Of a DNA stretch of 64,000 bases, positions 1 through 10,913 are shown piece after piece. The DNA is taken from assembly GCF_013127955.1 (NCBI RefSeq), contig NZ_CP053435.1, forward strand, positions 2,852,001-2,916,000, read 5' to 3'. The notes beneath the pieces are model-generated. The model was given only the letters and a program-made list of their open reading frames with translations, was not told where the DNA came from and searched no databases. This stretch comes from Spirosoma taeanense (GTDB taxonomy: Bacteria > Bacteroidota > Bacteroidia > Cytophagales > Spirosomataceae). The translations under genes and the position numbers were made by a program. Numbering within the stretch: position 1 is the stretch's first letter; each line of letters begins with the position of its first letter.

Positions 1-51
1 TGTTTACTGGCCTTATGGCTTATCCGATATTTTTATCAGCTACTCTGACGT

Positions 52-1188
52 CTAGTTTTTGAGAATCCAGGCGGGTGTATGTGCTAACTGACTAACCGCA
101 GCCACACTGGCGATAGCTTCAGTTCGGTCTGTGGAGCCTGCTGCGGCTACCTTATACAACTGACCTTTAACGGCTGGCATAATAACGTACGCATCCATAT
201 AACCAGCTTTGCGGAGCTGACGTTTCAGGCGGAGCGCATTACGTTTACTGGAGAAGCTACCGGCAATCACCGTAAATCGGGGACCTGAATAAGCCGGAAC
301 TGGCTTAACCGCTACGACCGGAGCTGTGATAACTGGCTGAACTTTAGCCGCCGGAGCTTTCGTTACAACCGGTTCAACGGCTGGCGTGGTAACCGGCGTG
401 GGCGTCGCTACAGCCTGAACTGCTACGGGCGTCGGGGCCGGAGTTGGCGCCGGTTTTGAAGCCGGGGCTGCTTTCCGTACAACCGAGACCGGGGTTTCTG
501 CTGCATAAGCACCATAGTTCAGCCAGGCAGCCGGAACGCGGAACAGGTTGGCCGGGTCGAGACTACCCTGGAGTGGTTGCCCTGGCTTGATCACGGAAAA
601 ATAACTCACCAGTCCCAGGGAACCCACCAGCAGAGCGGTGGCGGCTACCCGCCAATAGGAGCGGGATGGACGATGAGGCACCAGTGTCATTTCTTCGTCC
701 CGGACCAGAACCGGACCAAGCGCGGTTAGCGGCACGGCCTCCAGCGCGGGTTCAGGCTGTTGCTGCGGGTTGAGCAACTGCACCGACAGCGCGCTCATGC
801 CATAGGCTTCGCCAAAGAAATTATGCCGGAGGCTGGGATCGAACTGTAAGCGGCCTTCTTCGTTGTGGCTAAAGGTGCCAATTCCGTCCAGTTCAAAGCG
901 GCCGGTGGTTTCTATCTGCTGGCGCAGCTCGCTGACGAACAGGCCGATATGGCGCTGGGCCCCCTCGCGGGTAACCGGCTCGTGCAGCATAATATAATTC
1001 GCCAGAATGCCGTCGTCGAGCCGCAGGGCCTCGTTAAACGCAACGCGCTTGCGTGGGGGGAGGTACAGGCCACTGGTTTCCGTGAAAGAAGCCGGTTGGT
1101 AGTGCGTTAGAAAAGCGCCCAGTTCGGGGACCACTACGCAGTCATACTGATACAGCAACTTTTTAAGGTAGTCATTTACGGAAGCCAT
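52..1188 (-). CDS. HU-CCDC81 / SPOR domain membrane protein
   Basis: 378 aa. Residues 1-135 match the Bacteroidota HU-CCDC81 pair of HU-like folds (start MASVNDYLKKLLYQYDCVVV, then PELGAFLTHY). Residues about 180-198 form one hydrophobic membrane segment. A Pro/Ala/Val-rich linker (about 230-300) leads to a C-terminal SPOR domain (about 303-378, with FTVIAGSFSSKRNAL). SPOR domains bind denuded septal peptidoglycan; the HU fold is a DNA-binding fold, although DNA binding is not shown for this family. Predicted topology is HU in the cytoplasm and SPOR in the periplasm. It lies 19 bp after the upstream barrel gene and is probably the last gene of a leftward operon with it and the giant TPR gene. 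Family assignment is firm; role at division is inference. Confidence 0.9.
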   Translation of the reverse strand: MASVNDYLKKLLYQYDCVVVPELGAFLTHYQPASFTETSGLYLPPRKRVAFNEALRLDDGILANYIMLHEPVTREGAQRHIGLFVSELRQQIETTGRFELDGIGTFSHNEEGRLQFDPSLRHNFFGEAYGMSALSVQLLNPQQQPEPALEAVPLTALGPVLVRDEEMTLVPHRPSRSYWRVAATALLVGSLGLVSYFSVIKPGQPLQGSLDPANLFRVPAAWLNYGAYAAETPVSVVRKAAPASKPAPTPAPTPVAVQAVATPTPVTTPAVEPVVTKAPAAKVQPVITAPVVAVKPVPAYSGPRFTVIAGSFSSKRNALRLKRQLRKAGYMDAYVIMPAVKGQLYKVAAAGSTDRTEAIASVAAVSQLAHTPAWILKN

Positions 1189-1207
1189 AGTCTGGATCGG
1201 TGGCGGA

Positions 1208-2893
1208 TTAAAACGAATAACTGATTCCTCCGAGAAAGTTAAGCCCTTGGACCTGATAATACAAATAGCGCTGGTAGTTCTGACTAAAGATATTATTTAA
1301 CGACACGAACGCTGAAACCTGCTTTCCTAGGAAATAGTCAATTTTCAGGTTCGCGTCGTAGATGGGTTTTAAGGTGTAGGTTACGTTAGACGTAAAGTTT
1401 TTATTTTTTATCCCCTCATAAAAATACAAATCGGCCGTAACGAATAATTTTTTATTCAGAATGTATGAATTCGTCCAGGTACCGGCCAGTCGCGGACGGC
1501 CCCAGGCCTCTTCGAGCCGATCCAGACCATAGCGGAAGAAGTCGGCTTTAAGTGTCGAGCGAAACTTATCTTTCTGCGCGTACCCGATCTGCCCCGAAAT
1601 TGTCAATACCTGCGATACCCCCCCGTCGTATAAAACAAAGAATTTTGTGGTGTCCGGGATGGTGTTGTTAAAGGTAGAGAAGTTCCGGTAGCGGGCAAAG
1701 GAAACTTTCCCTTCGTAGGCGAACCCTCCGCCCAGGTTTCCTTTCGATCCACCGTAAATATCCATCAACTTAACAGTGTTAGCTAAAACGACCTGGGGCG
1801 CAAGCCATTTATTCTCAAGGAGTAAGGAGCGGAGCGTGTTCCGATTAATATCGCCGTCAATGCCCGCAAAAAAGTGAATATTGCTCACGGGAACCACATC
1901 AATATCAAGAACCGGAAAGGCCCTGGTGTCGTTAATGCCCTGCCGACGGTCGGTCTGGTTAACGGCGTTGATCCCGGCGGTTACGGTCAAGAACGACGAC
2001 GCGTACTTAAAGGTTGGCTTCACCCGAAACAGGTTCCGGTTGTCCACCAGGCTACCATCCGAACGCTGGGTAACGTAGGCATCGGCTGCCACCAGAGCAA
2101 AGACGTTGTCAGTAATTCCCAGCGAACCATTGAAGTTGGTAGCCCAGTCGGTTTCGGCCGCGTTGAAGCGGTCGCGCAGGGACGTAATGCCGGTGCGGAG
2201 CGAATAGTCGATCGCGTTTTCAGTGTTGGCGTTTTCAATACCCACCCGGAAGTTGATGGTATTGAGCCGTTGTTTGATCAGTTCCGGATTAAACCCGGTC
2301 TCGGCTGCGTATTCCCGGCTGTAGCCATAGAAGTTATAGGTGTTGCGATCAAAGCCCAGGTCGCCCTGAAGCTTGAAAGCGTCGGTCAGCAGCTTGCCTG
2401 TCACCCGCACCCGCGTGTCGCTCTGCGCCGAATTCTTACCGTCGACCGGCCCAATGGCGGAAGACAGGTGGCGTACCGATCCTTCCAACGCTACGTTCGA
2501 CAGGTTGTTGATACCCACGAACCCTTCGCCAAGAAACGAACTGTAGTTCCCCGCGCCCAGTTTTACGTAATTGTTGTAGGCGGGCGTGGCGTCGGGCTGG
2601 GTCGTGCTGGGCGGAAGCACCGTCGTGTTGATGCGCGGGTCGCCCACGGTTAGTTTACGATCTTCGAACTCGTAGGTGAGCTTCCGCTGCTCAGCGGAAG
2701 GTTTAACCGACGGAATCTTGTTGAACAGCCGGTTGGCGGGCGGCAGTTCAATCTTTCGGCTCTTCTCGACGGTAATTTCCTGATTGTCGATTTCGCCCTC
2801 CCGGGTGGGACGCGTCGGGCGCGGCTGTTGCTGGGCAAAGAGCGCCGTGGAGAGAAGCAGAAGCAGAAGGGTATATGAAGGACGTCTGATCAT
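1208..2893 (-). CDS. Outer-membrane beta-barrel protein (TonB-dependent-receptor-like, no plug)
   Basis: 561 aa from the ATG at 2893, chosen because it begins MIRRPSYTLLLLLLSTALFA, a clear signal peptide ending near AQQQ. The frame is open upstream to 2983 but that would bury the signal. A short Pro/Arg-rich mature N-terminus is followed from about residue 110 by repeated amphipathic beta-strand patterns and a terminal aromatic residue (GGISYSF), as in outer-membrane barrels. No plug domain or TonB box is evident, so it is either a barrel-only relative of TonB-dependent receptors or a porin-like protein. It sits between a TPR protein and an HU/SPOR protein, all leftward. Substrate unknown. 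Confidence 0.75.
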   Translation of the reverse strand: MIRRPSYTLLLLLLSTALFAQQQPRPTRPTREGEIDNQEITVEKSRKIELPPANRLFNKIPSVKPSAEQRKLTYEFEDRKLTVGDPRINTTVLPPSTTQPDATPAYNNYVKLGAGNYSSFLGEGFVGINNLSNVALEGSVRHLSSAIGPVDGKNSAQSDTRVRVTGKLLTDAFKLQGDLGFDRNTYNFYGYSREYAAETGFNPELIKQRLNTINFRVGIENANTENAIDYSLRTGITSLRDRFNAAETDWATNFNGSLGITDNVFALVAADAYVTQRSDGSLVDNRNLFRVKPTFKYASSFLTVTAGINAVNQTDRRQGINDTRAFPVLDIDVVPVSNIHFFAGIDGDINRNTLRSLLLENKWLAPQVVLANTVKLMDIYGGSKGNLGGGFAYEGKVSFARYRNFSTFNNTIPDTTKFFVLYDGGVSQVLTISGQIGYAQKDKFRSTLKADFFRYGLDRLEEAWGRPRLAGTWTNSYILNKKLFVTADLYFYEGIKNKNFTSNVTYTLKPIYDANLKIDYFLGKQVSAFVSLNNIFSQNYQRYLYYQVQGLNFLGGISYSF

Positions 2894-2985
2894 GATGGGA
2901 ACAGGATGAGCGATGACGGGAAAAGAGGGCGAAACCGGCGATAACACCTTGCCAATCAGCCCTTTTCCGCCGTCGCTCTTCATAA

Positions 2986-5900
2986 TTAGTTTTTCGATTC
3001 GAGACCCGCCAGCTTTTGTTTGGCTTCGGCGATAATGGTTTCGTTGGTCGAGTTTTCAATGATGGAATTCAGGACGGCTTTAGCCTGTGCCAGTTCGTCC
3101 AGGGCAACGTTGTTATCGGCGACCAGAATGAAGGCTTTGCCTTTCCAGTATTCAAAATCCGCGAACTGCTCATTGAATTTGAGCAGCGTCGCCACCGATT
3201 CCTTGTATTTTTTCTGTCGGTAGAGTATATCACCAAGGTAATACTGTGCTTCGGCACCGTTCACGTCTTTAGCCAGGGCAATTGTCTTATCGAATTCAGC
3301 CTGCGCCGTTTTGTAATCGCCTTTGGCGAAGGCCACCTTACCCAGCATCAGCTGCGCCCGGTTCTGAGCACCCGGTACCACGTTTCCGGCCGCTATAACC
3401 TCCCGGGCGATAATGGCCGCCGAGTCGGGTTTGGGGACGATGAAATACGTATCCATCAGGCCCAGCTGCGCCGTTACCTGCGCGGCTTTGTCGTTGGCGC
3501 GGTTGATAATGAACTGGTAATTCCGAATAGCGCGTGGGTAATTCTTCTGCTGGGCTTCCAGTTCAGCAGCACGCGTGGCAGCCCGTACCAGATAATCGGA
3601 CCGGTTGTCGGCGATGATCAGGTTGTAATAGCGCAGGGCGTTCGTGGGGTCACTGGTCAAACGGTACGATTCGGCCAGATAATAGCGGGCCTCGTTGGTA
3701 TTCGGACTGGCCGGGTATTCCTGCATGAACGCTATCAGGGACTGAATGGCCTGCGGGTATTTCTCGTTAAAGAAAATGTTCTTGGCATTTTCGAACTGCA
3801 CCCGTTCCACGTCCGTACTGCCGGGGTTGCCCTTTTTATACTGCCCCAGTACCTGCGAAAACTCTTCCGGCCGACCGGCGTCATTCAGCGTGTTCTGGAT
3901 ACCCAGCAGGGCACTCTGCGCCTGATCCGAATCACCGTAATTGTCCAGAATCCGTTTGTAATCAGCTACGGCGGGGTCGTACTGCTGCAGGTTCCCGTAA
4001 GCAATGGCCCGTTTCAGCAGGGCCGCCGGCACGAGGGTGCTGTTAGGCTTATCCTGGATCAGCTTCGTAAAGCCCCGGATAGCCACCTGATAGGCGCCCT
4101 TCTCAAAATCAACGTTAGCTGTCTGAAACAAGGCCTCATCGACAAACCGTGAGTTGGGATATTGTCGCTGCACCTGATCGAACTGGGCTTTGGCTTCGGC
4201 GTCGCGACCGACGTAACTTAGGATCACCGCTTTCTGGTAGGATGCGTAATCCTTGTCCGGGGCGTTCTGAGCGATGGCCTGGTCATAATACCGCATCGCG
4301 TTCTCGTACTGCTTGTTGGCAAAATACGTATCGGCCAGTCGGATGGTGGCATCCAGGAGCTGCGCCCGGTCGGCCGAACTGGCCCCCCGGCTCACAAAAT
4401 CGCGGAAATACGGCAGGGCGCGGTTGTAATCTTTCTTGTTATAATAGGCATAGCCCAGGGCGTACAGACTGCGGGTGGCGTACTCGCCGGCGTTACTTTT
4501 GGCAATGCTGGCGTAGAGCGGGATGGCCGTATCGTACTGTCGGCCAGCCGAATAGGCTTCGGCTTTCCAGAACTGGGCGGCCTGCTGCATCTCGGGGTCG
4601 ACCGGATACCGCAGCGATTTGTCGAGGTTGGCGACGGCCTGCGGGTAGCGCTCGGCGTTAAAATCGTTGACGCCCTGGTTATAGGTCAGGCGCTGGTAGG
4701 TCGCGTTGATTTTCGGGGTCCGTCGCTTCAGCCCCTCGATATAGGCGATGGCAGCCGGGTAATTATTTGAAGCGAAATACGCTTCGCCGACCAGCTCGTT
4801 CGCTTCGTTCTCAAACTTGCTGTCGGGGTATTGTTTCAGGAAAGTCGTCAGTTCTTTAACGGCTTCGGCGCCGTTGTTCTGGTCAACCAGCAGTTTGGCG
4901 TGATTGAAGCGGGCTTCCTCCTGAATCTCGCGGCTGAACGACAGACGACCGGCCTGGTCAAAGGCCGTCAGGGCATAGGTAGGGTTCTGCGTCTGCAAAT
5001 AACTCACCCCCAGCGTATAGGCAGCATACTGCGCCGTGGTATCCTTGCCACTAGCCAGCGGCTTGAGCTGCGTAATGGCATCGTTGTAAGACCCCGTGCG
5101 GAAGAGCGACTGCCCATACCGAAACTTAACGGCTCCCGGCGCTTTCGTGCCCGTCGCGTTAATATACTGCCGGTAAAAGGGAATAGCGCGGGCGAACTGA
5201 TTCTGCTGGTAATACACTTCAGCCGTAAACAGGGCGACTTCGTTCAGGCCCCGGCCGTTATTCCGCCGAAGCAGCGGCTCGGTATAGGCGAGCAGGTCGT
5301 CGAACCGGTGTTGGCGATACAGCGCCTGGGCAATCCAGTTGGGCACCTCGTTCTGGTAGGTCGGGTTGTTCTCCACCCGCCGGAAATCCGCTACGGACTC
5401 GTTGTAGTTACGGTTGCGGAAATTGATCACCCCCGCATAATAGGACGCAGCCGGCGCATCGGCCGAATTCGGGTCGAGCTTGACTTCATTCAGCAGGGGC
5501 AGGGCCCGCTGCAGATCCTGCGTATTGTAATACGCGAGCGCCAGCTGGTATTTATAGGCGGTCTGGCGGGCGCTGCTGCCCCCCTGGGCCACAGCCTTCT
5601 CCAGGAACCCGATGGCTTTCGCGTAATCCTGTCGGGTGTAATAATACGTGCCCAAATCGCCGTATAACTGCCCGGCTTTGGGATGCTGGCTGTGATTCTT
5701 GACAAACCGGTCCACGAGTACTTCCGCTCCGGGCTCATCGATATACAGACTCGTCAGGGCAATATAGTATTCGGCTTCAACGGTGTTCTGATCATTGGTA
5801 TTCAGCAGCGTCCGCGTGCCATCGCCCCGGCGGGGTTCGAGATACTGGCGGAATTCATAACGGGAAGCCGCATAGTTATTCTTTTCGAACAGTTCGAGGC

Positions 5901-6054
5901 CGTTGCGGTAGTGATAGTCAGGTTCGGAATGACTCTGGGTGCGCTGGGCCGAAGCCGACAGTGCCGTAAGTAGCCCAAGGGTCAGAAACAGCAGCCAGTT
6001 GCCGGGAACCGGGAGGAACTGAGGTTGACCTGGTTGGGATTGGGAATAGGGCAT
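2986..6054 (-). CDS. Large tetratricopeptide-repeat protein, exported
   Basis: 1022 aa from the ATG at 6054, which gives a short polar start followed by a signal peptide (LLFLTLGLLTALSASAQ). The frame is open upstream to 6123, but that overlaps the divergent peptidase promoter region. The mature protein is TPR units end to end (YYNKKDYNRALPYF, FEKGAYQVAIRGF, FAKGDYKTAQAEF), probably more than 20, with no catalytic domain. Such proteins act as periplasmic or outer-membrane-associated scaffolds. It heads a leftward set with the barrel and the HU/SPOR protein; 92 bp separates its stop from the barrel start. Divergent from the M61 peptidase. Specific partner unknown. Confidence 0.9.
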   Translation of the reverse strand: MPYSQSQPGQPQFLPVPGNWLLFLTLGLLTALSASAQRTQSHSEPDYHYRNGLELFEKNNYAASRYEFRQYLEPRRGDGTRTLLNTNDQNTVEAEYYIALTSLYIDEPGAEVLVDRFVKNHSQHPKAGQLYGDLGTYYYTRQDYAKAIGFLEKAVAQGGSSARQTAYKYQLALAYYNTQDLQRALPLLNEVKLDPNSADAPAASYYAGVINFRNRNYNESVADFRRVENNPTYQNEVPNWIAQALYRQHRFDDLLAYTEPLLRRNNGRGLNEVALFTAEVYYQQNQFARAIPFYRQYINATGTKAPGAVKFRYGQSLFRTGSYNDAITQLKPLASGKDTTAQYAAYTLGVSYLQTQNPTYALTAFDQAGRLSFSREIQEEARFNHAKLLVDQNNGAEAVKELTTFLKQYPDSKFENEANELVGEAYFASNNYPAAIAYIEGLKRRTPKINATYQRLTYNQGVNDFNAERYPQAVANLDKSLRYPVDPEMQQAAQFWKAEAYSAGRQYDTAIPLYASIAKSNAGEYATRSLYALGYAYYNKKDYNRALPYFRDFVSRGASSADRAQLLDATIRLADTYFANKQYENAMRYYDQAIAQNAPDKDYASYQKAVILSYVGRDAEAKAQFDQVQRQYPNSRFVDEALFQTANVDFEKGAYQVAIRGFTKLIQDKPNSTLVPAALLKRAIAYGNLQQYDPAVADYKRILDNYGDSDQAQSALLGIQNTLNDAGRPEEFSQVLGQYKKGNPGSTDVERVQFENAKNIFFNEKYPQAIQSLIAFMQEYPASPNTNEARYYLAESYRLTSDPTNALRYYNLIIADNRSDYLVRAATRAAELEAQQKNYPRAIRNYQFIINRANDKAAQVTAQLGLMDTYFIVPKPDSAAIIAREVIAAGNVVPGAQNRAQLMLGKVAFAKGDYKTAQAEFDKTIALAKDVNGAEAQYYLGDILYRQKKYKESVATLLKFNEQFADFEYWKGKAFILVADNNVALDELAQAKAVLNSIIENSTNETIIAEAKQKLAGLESKN

Positions 6055-6162
6055 AAACAAAATCAACGGTTGTGAATGCTTGGAATGCGTCGTAGTTTCG
6101 CCGACAAATTGGCAAATTACCATCCAAATCTGGACAAAAAACGAAGGTATTTCTGTTTCCGT

Positions 6163-8019
<1,857 letters not shown>

Positions 8020-8037
8020 GAGTTATAACCAGGTGTT

Positions 8038-8077
8038 AAATACAAGGGGGACCCTGATCAGCGTCCCCCTTGTATTT
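8038..8077. terminator. Bidirectional terminator, M61 peptidase / haloperoxidase-like gene
   Basis: A perfect 15-bp stem (arms 8038-8052 and 8063-8077, AAATACAAGGGGGAC and its complement) with a 10-nt loop lies between two convergent genes. The A/T outer ends supply a T tract on either strand. Confidence 0.9.
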
Positions 8078-8087
8078 GAGCTAGGTT

Positions 8088-9440
8088 TCAGATGGTTCCA
8101 GTCCAGTAGTGCTGGGCTTTTTGAAAAGCCTGTTCGCCAACCTGGCGACCCAACTGGAGCCCTGATGTGTTTCCTTCATAAAAGTGTATCCCTCCGTATA
8201 ATCGGGATTCGCCGGCCTCCAGAGCCGCCTGCGTAAACGAACTCCAGCGCATCGCCAACCCAATAACATCGACGGATGGGTCAGCCGAAAGGGGCCTGGT
8301 TTGCAGATAAAAGTACCCGAACGTATCGCTTCCCGTGAATCGCCTGAGCACTTCGGCAGCCGCCATACTAAACGCGCTGTGGCCGGAAGTGTATTCAGCA
8401 AACGGCGGGGTAGGAAACGTATTCACCTGAAAGGTTCGCCAGTTCTCTCCCTGTATATCGATGGTTCCCCGCCCGGCACCGCCCCAGGCCCGGATCGTTT
8501 TTCCCCGGAATAAATGCCGGATGGCCGTGATAGGCCGACAATAGTCATAAAACCGTTTGGCTTCCCAGGTAGCAATAGATGCGTCAAAAATAGCATTAGA
8601 GACCGCAAAGAAGAGCTTTACGCTTGCATCCAGGTCCAGATGGTCCCGGTTTGCCACAAAGGCAGTGAAAATCATCCAGTGACCAGGCGGCAATTCGGAC
8701 CTCGGCCCATCGGCCCAGTATTCGGCAATTACTTGTTGAATAGGGGTAAGATTCGCCTGCACCTCGATGATGTGTTTCGCCTGGTCCAGAAATCCCTGAG
8801 ACGTTAACGGCTCGGGCTGACCCGGCCGAAACTGGCTGCCCGACGTAAGCGCAAAGGGAATGACATTGCCCCAGTGGGGCGCAATAAAATCAGGGGAGGC
8901 TGGCCGACCCTCACTCGTTAAGTAGACCAGTTTCTGCCATCGGTCGGGATGGGGAATATCGTCAACCGTGGAAGGGAAAAGCGGGTTCAGGGGCGGATTG
9001 ACGCTGACATATCCAGAGGTATCGGCGTAGTTTCCGGCTTCGTTGGCACCATCGGTTTGGCGGAAGGTCAATACTATACTTGCCGCTTTGTTGCCAATAC
9101 CGATCGGGGTGTTCAGGGCCATTGAGTTATTCGTCGGGTCCAGACCCAGTGACACCATTCGATCAACAAAGAGGGACCTTGCCGCCGAGAACTGATCGGC
9201 TAAAGCCCGGAAGGCGGCATAATGGATGGCCGTTTCCTTATTAGGTGAGGTGTTTTCAGCCGATGGCCGTTGGGGAATACCGGGTTGCGTCGGTTTGGCA
9301 ACGGGGTCGTAGGCGGCCCAGGCATCGTACACGCTGGTGTATACAATGGCAATCGAGCGGGCAACAATCGGCGGACCGGGTTTCGTCTGGCGGATAGCCT
9401 CCAGGAGCACTTCATTCCATTCATTCAGTACGTTCAGCAT
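8088..9440 (-). CDS. Vanadium-dependent haloperoxidase-like / PAP2-superfamily protein
   Basis: 450 aa. The C-terminal half has the vanadate/phosphate-binding signature of the vanadium haloperoxidase and type 2 phosphatidic acid phosphatase superfamily: RPITAIRHLF near residue 310, the SGH motif in YTSGHSAFSMAAAEVL near 355, and the SRLYGGIHF Arg/His pair near the C-terminus. The N-terminus (WNEVLLEAIRQTKPGPP, then VYDAWAAYDPVA) matches the bacterial haloperoxidase-like group often found in Bacteroidota. No signal peptide is obvious, unlike many relatives. Halogenating activity cannot be inferred, since many members are phosphatases or uncharacterised. Monocistronic, between the terminator at 8038-8077 and a divergent esterase gene. 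Confidence 0.85.
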   Translation of the reverse strand: MLNVLNEWNEVLLEAIRQTKPGPPIVARSIAIVYTSVYDAWAAYDPVAKPTQPGIPQRPSAENTSPNKETAIHYAAFRALADQFSAARSLFVDRMVSLGLDPTNNSMALNTPIGIGNKAASIVLTFRQTDGANEAGNYADTSGYVSVNPPLNPLFPSTVDDIPHPDRWQKLVYLTSEGRPASPDFIAPHWGNVIPFALTSGSQFRPGQPEPLTSQGFLDQAKHIIEVQANLTPIQQVIAEYWADGPRSELPPGHWMIFTAFVANRDHLDLDASVKLFFAVSNAIFDASIATWEAKRFYDYCRPITAIRHLFRGKTIRAWGGAGRGTIDIQGENWRTFQVNTFPTPPFAEYTSGHSAFSMAAAEVLRRFTGSDTFGYFYLQTRPLSADPSVDVIGLAMRWSSFTQAALEAGESRLYGGIHFYEGNTSGLQLGRQVGEQAFQKAQHYWTGTI

Positions 9441-9800
9441 TCTCGTATGGGGATTTTGAAATTAATGGCGTGGACACTGCCAGGCAGAGCCCCGGCTATT
9501 TAGTCGTTGCTGGAATCTATGCAGGAAACAGAGCCAGGATAGGCATGGACGATCCGTCCGCCTTTATCGGCGGTTAACAGCCACCAGAGTCAATCCTGAA
9601 AAAGAGTATTACTTAAAGTAAACATTTATTCATATTTACATAATGAGCTATTAATAAGAACATTATAAAATAGTGTTATTGCTTGATGCTGCTCACTTGT
9701 GTTATAAATGCCATAAGTCGATTCGCTTAGTTGACCGACGGTTTTCGAACATAAGCCCGTCAAAATCACTTTTGAGATAAAGGCTTTCGGGACGCCGTCG
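9441..9800. other. Intergenic region between divergent haloperoxidase-like and esterase genes
   Basis: About 360 bp. The half next to the haloperoxidase-like gene has coding-like GC content, while 9600-9720 is strongly AT-rich. I see no RNA gene or conserved motif apart from the esterase -7 box at its right edge. Confidence 0.6.
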
Positions 9801-9808
9801 TACCTTTG
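9801..9808 (+). promoter_or_regulatory. Bacteroidota -7 box (TACCTTTG) for the esterase operon
   Basis: An exact match to TAnnTTTG, 18 nt before the chosen ATG at 9827, predicting a leader of about 15 nt. A TTTG at 9771-9774 is a possible -33 element, but its 26-nt spacing is slightly long. Confidence 0.65.
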
Positions 9809-9826
9809 CCTTTATTAATCCAGTAC

Positions 9827-10900
9827 ATGTCATCAACGTTACGATTTGAATTAACTACGCCGGTCATTGACGACCGACCCATATTTGTTGCCGGAAATTT
9901 CTGCGACTGGATACCCAATTCAGACCTGTTTCGGCTTGAGTCGCTGGGGCCTGGTCAATATGGTCTGACGCTGGAGGGCCTTACGCTTCCCGATGTCATC
10001 GAGTATAAATACACTAAAGGCGGCTGGGAGCAGGTGGAACTGAGTGTGTCCGGCGAGGGGGTTCCGAACCGGCAGGTCGCCGTTGATGCGGGGCTGGTAC
10101 AGGATTACGTTGCCCACTGGCGCTGGTTCGGCATGCCGTTTAATCCGGAACTGCTGCCCAGAATTGAACTGCTCAGCGCTGAGTTTGCCGCTCCCCAACT
10201 AGGTACTGCCCGCCGGATTCACGTGCTGCTGCCGCACGATTACGAGCGAACCGACAAACGCTATCCCGTGCTGTACCTGCACGACGGACAGAACCTGTTC
10301 GGTGAAGGCGCTGGCTACGGTACCTGGGCGGTAGACCAGAAAATGGCCCTGCTGGCGGCCCGGGGTCATCACGAGGTTATTTTAGTATCGATAGACCACG
10401 GTTACGATGAACGCATCCGCGAGTTTACCCTGCACCGGACCCGCGCCGGTAAAGGCAAAGGCCAGCGATACCTGGATTTTATCCGGCGCGAGCTTAAACC
10501 CGTGATTGACGCCAGCCTGCGGACCCGGCCCGACGCGGCCCATACGGGTATCGGCGGCAGTTCGCTCGGTGGCCTGATCAGTATCTATGCCGGACTGATG
10601 CACCCCGATGTGTTCGGCCGACTGATGGTGTTCTCGCCTTCGCTCTGGATTTCTCCGAAAATCTATTTCGATGCTATCCAGTTTCAGGCCCCCGAGCCCA
10701 TGAAGGTTTATGTGTACGGGGGCGAACAGGAATCGGGTTATATGGTGCCGAATATTCAGCGGCTGAATGAGTCCCTGTTGAAACAGCCTCAGAGCGGCCA
10801 GTCCGTGGAAGTTCATTTATCCGTCGATCCGGCGGGTACCCATCAGGAAGCCCACTGGGCGCGCGAGTTTCCCAAGGCGGTTGAATGGTTGTTTTATTAA
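9827..10900 (+). CDS. Alpha/beta-hydrolase esterase with N-terminal CBM48-like domain
   Basis: 357 aa from the ATG at 9827; an in-frame TTG further upstream falls inside the -7 box and is rejected. Residues 1-85 look like a carbohydrate-binding/early-set Ig fold (FVAGNFCDWIPNSDLF, then EYKYTKGGWEQ). Residues about 110-357 are a putative-esterase (Fes/EstD-like) domain with IHVLLPHDYERTDKRYPVLY, nucleophile Ser246 in GGSSLGG, and a C-terminal GTHQEAHWA supplying the catalytic His. Such enzymes hydrolyse acyl, siderophore or carbohydrate esters. The substrate is unknown. Only 13 bp separates it from the M17 peptidase, so they are probably cotranscribed. Confidence 0.88.
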   Translation: MSSTLRFELTTPVIDDRPIFVAGNFCDWIPNSDLFRLESLGPGQYGLTLEGLTLPDVIEYKYTKGGWEQVELSVSGEGVPNRQVAVDAGLVQDYVAHWRWFGMPFNPELLPRIELLSAEFAAPQLGTARRIHVLLPHDYERTDKRYPVLYLHDGQNLFGEGAGYGTWAVDQKMALLAARGHHEVILVSIDHGYDERIREFTLHRTRAGKGKGQRYLDFIRRELKPVIDASLRTRPDAAHTGIGGSSLGGLISIYAGLMHPDVFGRLMVFSPSLWISPKIYFDAIQFQAPEPMKVYVYGGEQESGYMVPNIQRLNESLLKQPQSGQSVEVHLSVDPAGTHQEAHWAREFPKAVEWLFY

Positions 10901-10913
10901 TTGATTCTCGTTC

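Noticed and set aside
3016-4152. 378-codon open frame antisense to the large TPR gene
   Set aside because: It lies wholly within a gene with clear repeats and signal peptide; its composition looks like a codon shadow and no domain is visible.
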